Source of the DNA: an uncultured Collinsella sp.
Lineage (GTDB): Bacteria; Actinomycetota; Coriobacteriia; Coriobacteriales; Coriobacteriaceae
Direction: 5' to 3'
DNA length: 9,166 nt
Assembly: GCA_900757265.1 (NCBI GenBank)
Contig: CAAENW010000298.1
Location: forward strand, 1-9,166
In this document: piece by piece, positions 7,191 to 9,166 of the stretch
How positions within the stretch are numbered: position 1 is the first letter of the stretch
Layout: every line of letters begins with the position of its first letter
The notes under the pieces: generated by a model
The model's input: the letters and a program-made list of their open reading frames with translations, nothing else
Told to the model about the DNA's origin: nothing
Databases searched by the model: none
Translations under genes and position numbers: made by a program

Positions 7191-7217
7191 CCCCTTTACT
7201 CCGCAGGGGTAAAGGGG
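7191..7217. repeat. 12-bp inverted repeat (hairpin) upstream of the GGDEF gene
   Basis: The arms 7191-7202 (CCCCTTTACTCC) and 7206-7217 (GGGGTAAAGGGG) pair over 12 positions with one T-G wobble and a three-base GCA loop. On the minus strand the stem is followed by GTGTTTATT, a poor T-run; on the plus strand by ATAATAG. It could be a weak terminator for kdgT read-through, or an operator or leader hairpin of the GGDEF gene. Confidence 0.55.
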
Positions 7218-7228
7218 ATAATAGCAGA

Positions 7229-7268
7229 GCGCCCGAACATCACTGCAAAACAGTTTCTGTTCGGGCGC
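7229..7268. repeat. 11-bp inverted repeat (hairpin) downstream of kdgT
   Basis: GCGCCCGAACA (7229-7239) and TGTTCGGGCGC (7258-7268) pair perfectly over 11 bp. Inside, ACTG (7242-7245) and CAGT (7251-7254) add a short inner stem with a CAAAA loop. It begins 50 bases past the kdgT stop on the minus strand. No clean T-run follows on either strand (the minus strand reads TCTGCTATTAT), so it may be an RNA 3'-end stabiliser or an imperfect terminator of kdgT. Confidence 0.6.
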
Positions 7269-7317
7269 CCATACGGCGCGAATTGCACACGCCGGCATCA
7301 TTGATGGGTATCGATTG

Positions 7318-8340
7318 CTACTCGCCATCGATGTCAGTCGCGACGGCCTCCTCGATGGCCTCGACACCGACAGGCGACAGATCCTCCTTGCCTTGGCAGA
7401 ACTTCTTGTCGACCCAGCCAGTCAGAATCGGAGCCATGATCGCCGTGATGATAACGGCGGTGGCGATCTGAGCGTACGCGGTGGGCGCAAGCTCGGCGTA
7501 ACGCGGTGCGACCTCGGCGAGGGCAACCGGTGTGGTCATAGCCGTGCCGGCAATGGTGGAGCAAGCCACAGCGGCCTTGCCATTGCCGCCGCACAGACGC
7601 TCGAACGCAAAGGTGATGGGACCGACGACAAACAGCGTGACAAGGCCCAGCAAGATGCCGGAAATACCGCCGGTGATAAAGCTCGACAGGCTCATGGACG
7701 CACCGAGCTGAAATCCGATGACGGCAATCGCGGGATTGGCACCGGGAACCAGCAGGTTCTTGATAAACGGGAACAGGTTGCCCAGAACCATGCCAATAAC
7801 GAGTGGCAAGATGGAGCCGATAATGGTGCCAATGGGAATGTTGGCGAGGCCGGAAACACCGAGGATGATCATCGTGACGGCGGGGCCAGCCGTAAAGAAC
7901 AGGATACCGACGGCGCCCTGCTCGGACTCATCGCCGAACTCGCCCATGATGCCCGTATAGAGCGCCATGTTGCAAAACGTGATGCCGCCGATGATAGACA
8001 CGGAGCTCAGACCCAGGAAGTTGTCGTTAAAGAAATATGCCACGCCCAGGCCGAGAGCCGCTGCGACGACCAGCTTGGGGATCAGCACGACGATACCGGT
8101 CTTGATGGCACCCGGCGTGGACTTAAAGCTGATGCCGGCGCCCACAAACAGCAGGATCGCGGCGACGATGGTATTGGAGCCACCGCGGCAGGCAGCCGTA
8201 AAGAAGCCGCCGATCTCAAAAACCTGCGGGCAGAAGGTGTTGAGCAAAAGACCGACGATCATCGGATAGATCATGATGTCGCCCGGGATGCGCGGGACCT
8301 TGAATTTCTTTTGCTCGTTGGCGGTCGCTTCCTGTGCCAT
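7318..8340 (-). CDS. kdgT: KdgT-family 2-keto-3-deoxygluconate permease
   Basis: A 340-aa hydrophobic protein, close to the usual length of KdgT (327 aa in E. coli), a proton symporter that imports 2-keto-3-deoxygluconate, a product of pectin and uronate breakdown. ATG 8340 was chosen because GGGGG (8345-8349) lies four bases upstream; the frame extends to a TTG at 8370, which looks unlikely. Family-like stretches include PRIPGDIMIYPMIVGLLLN (16-34), NTIVAAILLFVGAGISFK (56-73), GGITFCNMALYTGIMGEFGD (118-137), NPAIAVIGFQLGASMSL (202-218) and STIAGTAMTTPVALA (261-275). About ten membrane helices are seen, with an acidic cytoplasm-type tail after 316. No KDG kinase, aldolase, uronate isomerase or regulator is adjacent, so the substrate rests on family membership alone. 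The gene appears monocistronic: 141 bases separate it from azlD and two hairpins follow it. Confidence 0.9.
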   Translation of the reverse strand: MAQEATANEQKKFKVPRIPGDIMIYPMIVGLLLNTFCPQVFEIGGFFTAACRGGSNTIVAAILLFVGAGISFKSTPGAIKTGIVVLIPKLVVAAALGLGVAYFFNDNFLGLSSVSIIGGITFCNMALYTGIMGEFGDESEQGAVGILFFTAGPAVTMIILGVSGLANIPIGTIIGSILPLVIGMVLGNLFPFIKNLLVPGANPAIAVIGFQLGASMSLSSFITGGISGILLGLVTLFVVGPITFAFERLCGGNGKAAVACSTIAGTAMTTPVALAEVAPRYAELAPTAYAQIATAVIITAIMAPILTGWVDKKFCQGKEDLSPVGVEAIEEAVATDIDGE

Positions 8341-8481
8341 GAAACCCCCATTTCCGCTGACGGGGTACAAAAGCCCACGTCACGCTTTGCTACAGTAAAG
8401 TTTGACCATGGTACCAGAAGAAATAGACCAGCTCGGTGAAAAATTGGATTCGTTGGCCGGGATGCTAAACGTGTCCCGCTC
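8341..8481. promoter_or_regulatory. Intergenic region upstream of kdgT
   Basis: The 141 bases between azlD and kdgT, both on the minus strand, should contain the kdgT promoter. I cannot pick a convincing -35/-10 pair; on the minus strand TACTGT (8395-8390) is a -10-like box without a good -35. The palindrome ACCATGGT (8406-8413) sits just upstream of it and could be an operator. CGGGA/TCCCG (8458-8462 with 8474-8478) is a weak 5-bp hairpin just after the azlD stop, with a short T-run (8438-8442 on the minus strand) too far off to make a good terminator. Confidence 0.35.
8345..8349 (-). promoter_or_regulatory. Ribosome binding site fixing the kdgT start
   Basis: GGGGG on the minus strand, four bases before ATG 8340, with GGAAA just upstream (8355-8351). 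It favours this ATG over the in-frame TTG at 8370. Confidence 0.55.
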
Positions 8482-8506
8482 TTATACGAGGCTCAAAACG
8501 ATATAG
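8408..8506 (+). other. Possible 32-codon ORF with a heptad pattern (doubtful)
   Basis: ATG 8408 to TAG 8504-8506 on the plus strand encodes 32 residues beginning MVPEEIDQLGEKLDSLAGML. Ile6, Leu9, Leu13, Leu16 and Leu20 follow a 3-4 heptad spacing that would suit a short amphipathic or coiled-coil helix. The Shine-Dalgarno support is weak (TAAAG at 8396-8400). Its last eight codons run antisense to the end of azlD. It could be a small peptide, a remnant of a regulator gene, or chance. Confidence 0.15.
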
Positions 8507-8805
8507 AGCACGATGCCCGAAACACAGCACCACAGCATCGATTTTGTCTTGACCGCCACGGCCACGACGCCGGCAGCCGCAATCCAGGGAACCAAGGCAG
8601 GCCAGGGTCCCGCGTCGAACGCGCCGGGGCTCACCAAGTCGTTGGCGACCAGCGCGGCAAAGGCAGCGGGCGGGATATAACCCAGGGCCTCGGTAATGCG
8701 GGGCGACAGCGTTCTCCCGCGCAAGGCAAACGCCGGCGCGATGCGAAAGAACGCGATAGCAGCCCACGACAACAGCCACAGAACCAAGAACTCGTTAACG
8801 GGCAT
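8482..8805 (-). CDS. azlD: AzlD-family small subunit of branched-chain amino acid exporter
   Basis: A 107-aa protein, typical in size for AzlD (about 100-110 aa), with about four hydrophobic helices (near 5-20, 43-57, 68-85, 89-106). It shows the family pattern of an Arg-containing end to helix one (FFRIAPAF, 19-26) and a Pro-rich YIPPAAFAALVAND (43-56). AzlD partners the larger AzlC in a membrane complex that exports branched-chain amino acids such as leucine and valine, and toxic analogues of them. ATG 8805 is preferred over GTG 8814 because GGAAGAGG (8814-8821) ends eight bases before the ATG but would overlap the GTG. The gene begins 11 bases inside the end of azlC, implying translational coupling. 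Confidence 0.85.
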   Translation of the reverse strand: MPVNEFLVLWLLSWAAIAFFRIAPAFALRGRTLSPRITEALGYIPPAAFAALVANDLVSPGAFDAGPWPALVPWIAAAGVVAVAVKTKSMLWCCVSGIVLYIVLSLV

Positions 8806-9166
8806 CGCGGGCACCTCTTCCGTCTAATACAGCATCGCACGCCAGCGCAATGGCAATGCCGACCACGACGCTTGCCGGCACGGCAATATTCGTGAGGCCC
8901 AAGAACTTGCATACGGCGACGGACACCGCGCCCGAAACCGCCGCGACAACGTTGCCGCGCGACAGCCGCTGCGAAAAGAGCAGGCAGATAAAGAGCGACG
9001 TGCAGACGAAACTCGCAATAGCGGTGGGAACATCGACAACGGCACCGACGATGGCACCCATCGTGCACGAAGCGCCCCATGTCGCGATGAGGATCACGTT
9101 GAGCACGAAGGATTCGCGCGGGCCCCAATCCTCCCCCTCAACCAGCTTGGCAAGCGAGATGCCGTA
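8795..9166 (-). CDS. azlC: AzlC-family branched-chain amino acid export permease, C-terminal 123 residues (runs off right edge)
   Basis: The frame is open from base 9166 to the TAA at 8797-8795, giving 123 residues, about the C-terminal half of a normal AzlC (about 230-250 aa). The visible part includes NVILIATWGASCTMGAIVG (23-41) near a mid-protein helix, three more hydrophobic segments (near 47-65, 73-90, 96-111) and a short charged tail (DGRGARDAR). AzlC is the large membrane subunit working with AzlD to export branched-chain amino acids. The true start is outside the window; the GTG at 9106 is only an internal codon. Identification leans on this C-terminal pattern and on the overlapping azlD. 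Confidence 0.85.
   Translation of the reverse strand, partial: YGISLAKLVEGEDWGPRESFVLNVILIATWGASCTMGAIVGAVVDVPTAIASFVCTSLFICLLFSQRLSRGNVVAAVSGAVSVAVCKFLGLTNIAVPASVVVGIAIALACDAVLDGRGARDAR
8814..8821 (-). promoter_or_regulatory. Ribosome binding site for azlD inside azlC
   Basis: GGAAGAGG on the minus strand, eight bases before ATG 8805. It lies within the last codons of azlC, as in translationally coupled pairs, and decides the azlD start. Confidence 0.65.

Noticed and set aside
7315..8439. A 374-codon plus-strand frame opposite kdgT.
   Set aside because: Its translation is rich in Asp, Gly, Arg and Gln with no recognisable motif, and the minus strand carries a clear KdgT-family membrane protein.
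8458..8478. A 5-bp hairpin after azlD as a terminator.
   Set aside because: The stem is short, the loop is 11 bases, and the nearest T-run is about 15 bases away.
1..9166. A search for defence systems, phage genes, insertion sequences, CRISPR arrays, tRNA and rRNA.
   Set aside because: Nearly all the sequence is explained by ordinary metabolic, transport and signalling genes, and no such elements are visible.

Overview
The window looks like chromosomal core sequence from a GC-rich Gram-positive bacterium. My best guess is a gut member of the Coriobacteriia (Collinsella-like). This rests on three things: strong GC-ending codon bias, AGGAAGG-type Shine-Dalgarno sites, and a one-chain purine enzyme (PurL with its glutaminase fused) of the type found in clostridia, bifidobacteria and streptococci. 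This placement is inference; there is no rRNA or other marker in the window. I see no mobile element, CRISPR array, tRNA or rRNA.

Layout. (1) 1-918, minus: the first 306 codons of a CPA2-type cation/proton antiporter that runs off the left edge. (2) 919-1102: a divergent intergenic region with a possible promoter and a possible structured leader for purL. (3) 1103-4849, plus: complete purL, FGAM synthase, 1248 aa, ended by a strong intrinsic terminator at 4887-4923. (4) 4949-5884, plus: an EamA/DMT-family membrane transporter, ended by a shorter hairpin plus T-run at 5960-5984. (5) 5985-7136, minus, convergent with eamA: a seven-helix membrane protein with a C-terminal GGDEF (diguanylate cyclase) domain. 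(6) 7137-7317: an intergenic region with two strong inverted repeats in tandem and a small dyad near the GGDEF gene start. (7) 7318-8340, minus: a KdgT-family 2-keto-3-deoxygluconate permease. (8) 8482-9166, minus: an azlCD pair for branched-chain amino acid export, overlapping by 11 bases, with azlC running off the right edge.

The genes do not form one pathway. PurL does step four of de novo purine synthesis. Four of the other five loci are membrane transporters (antiporter, EamA, KdgT, AzlCD), and the GGDEF protein is a likely membrane signalling enzyme. Each locus appears to be its own transcription unit except azlC-azlD, which are probably translationally coupled.

I found no convincing new multi-gene system. 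The points most worth a second look are at the regulatory level: the possible structured purL leader, the terminator that leaves no room for a separate eamA promoter, and the pair of hairpins without T-runs at 7191-7268. At the protein level they are the Glu in the ion-binding position of the antiporter and the GGDEF domain without an inhibitory site.
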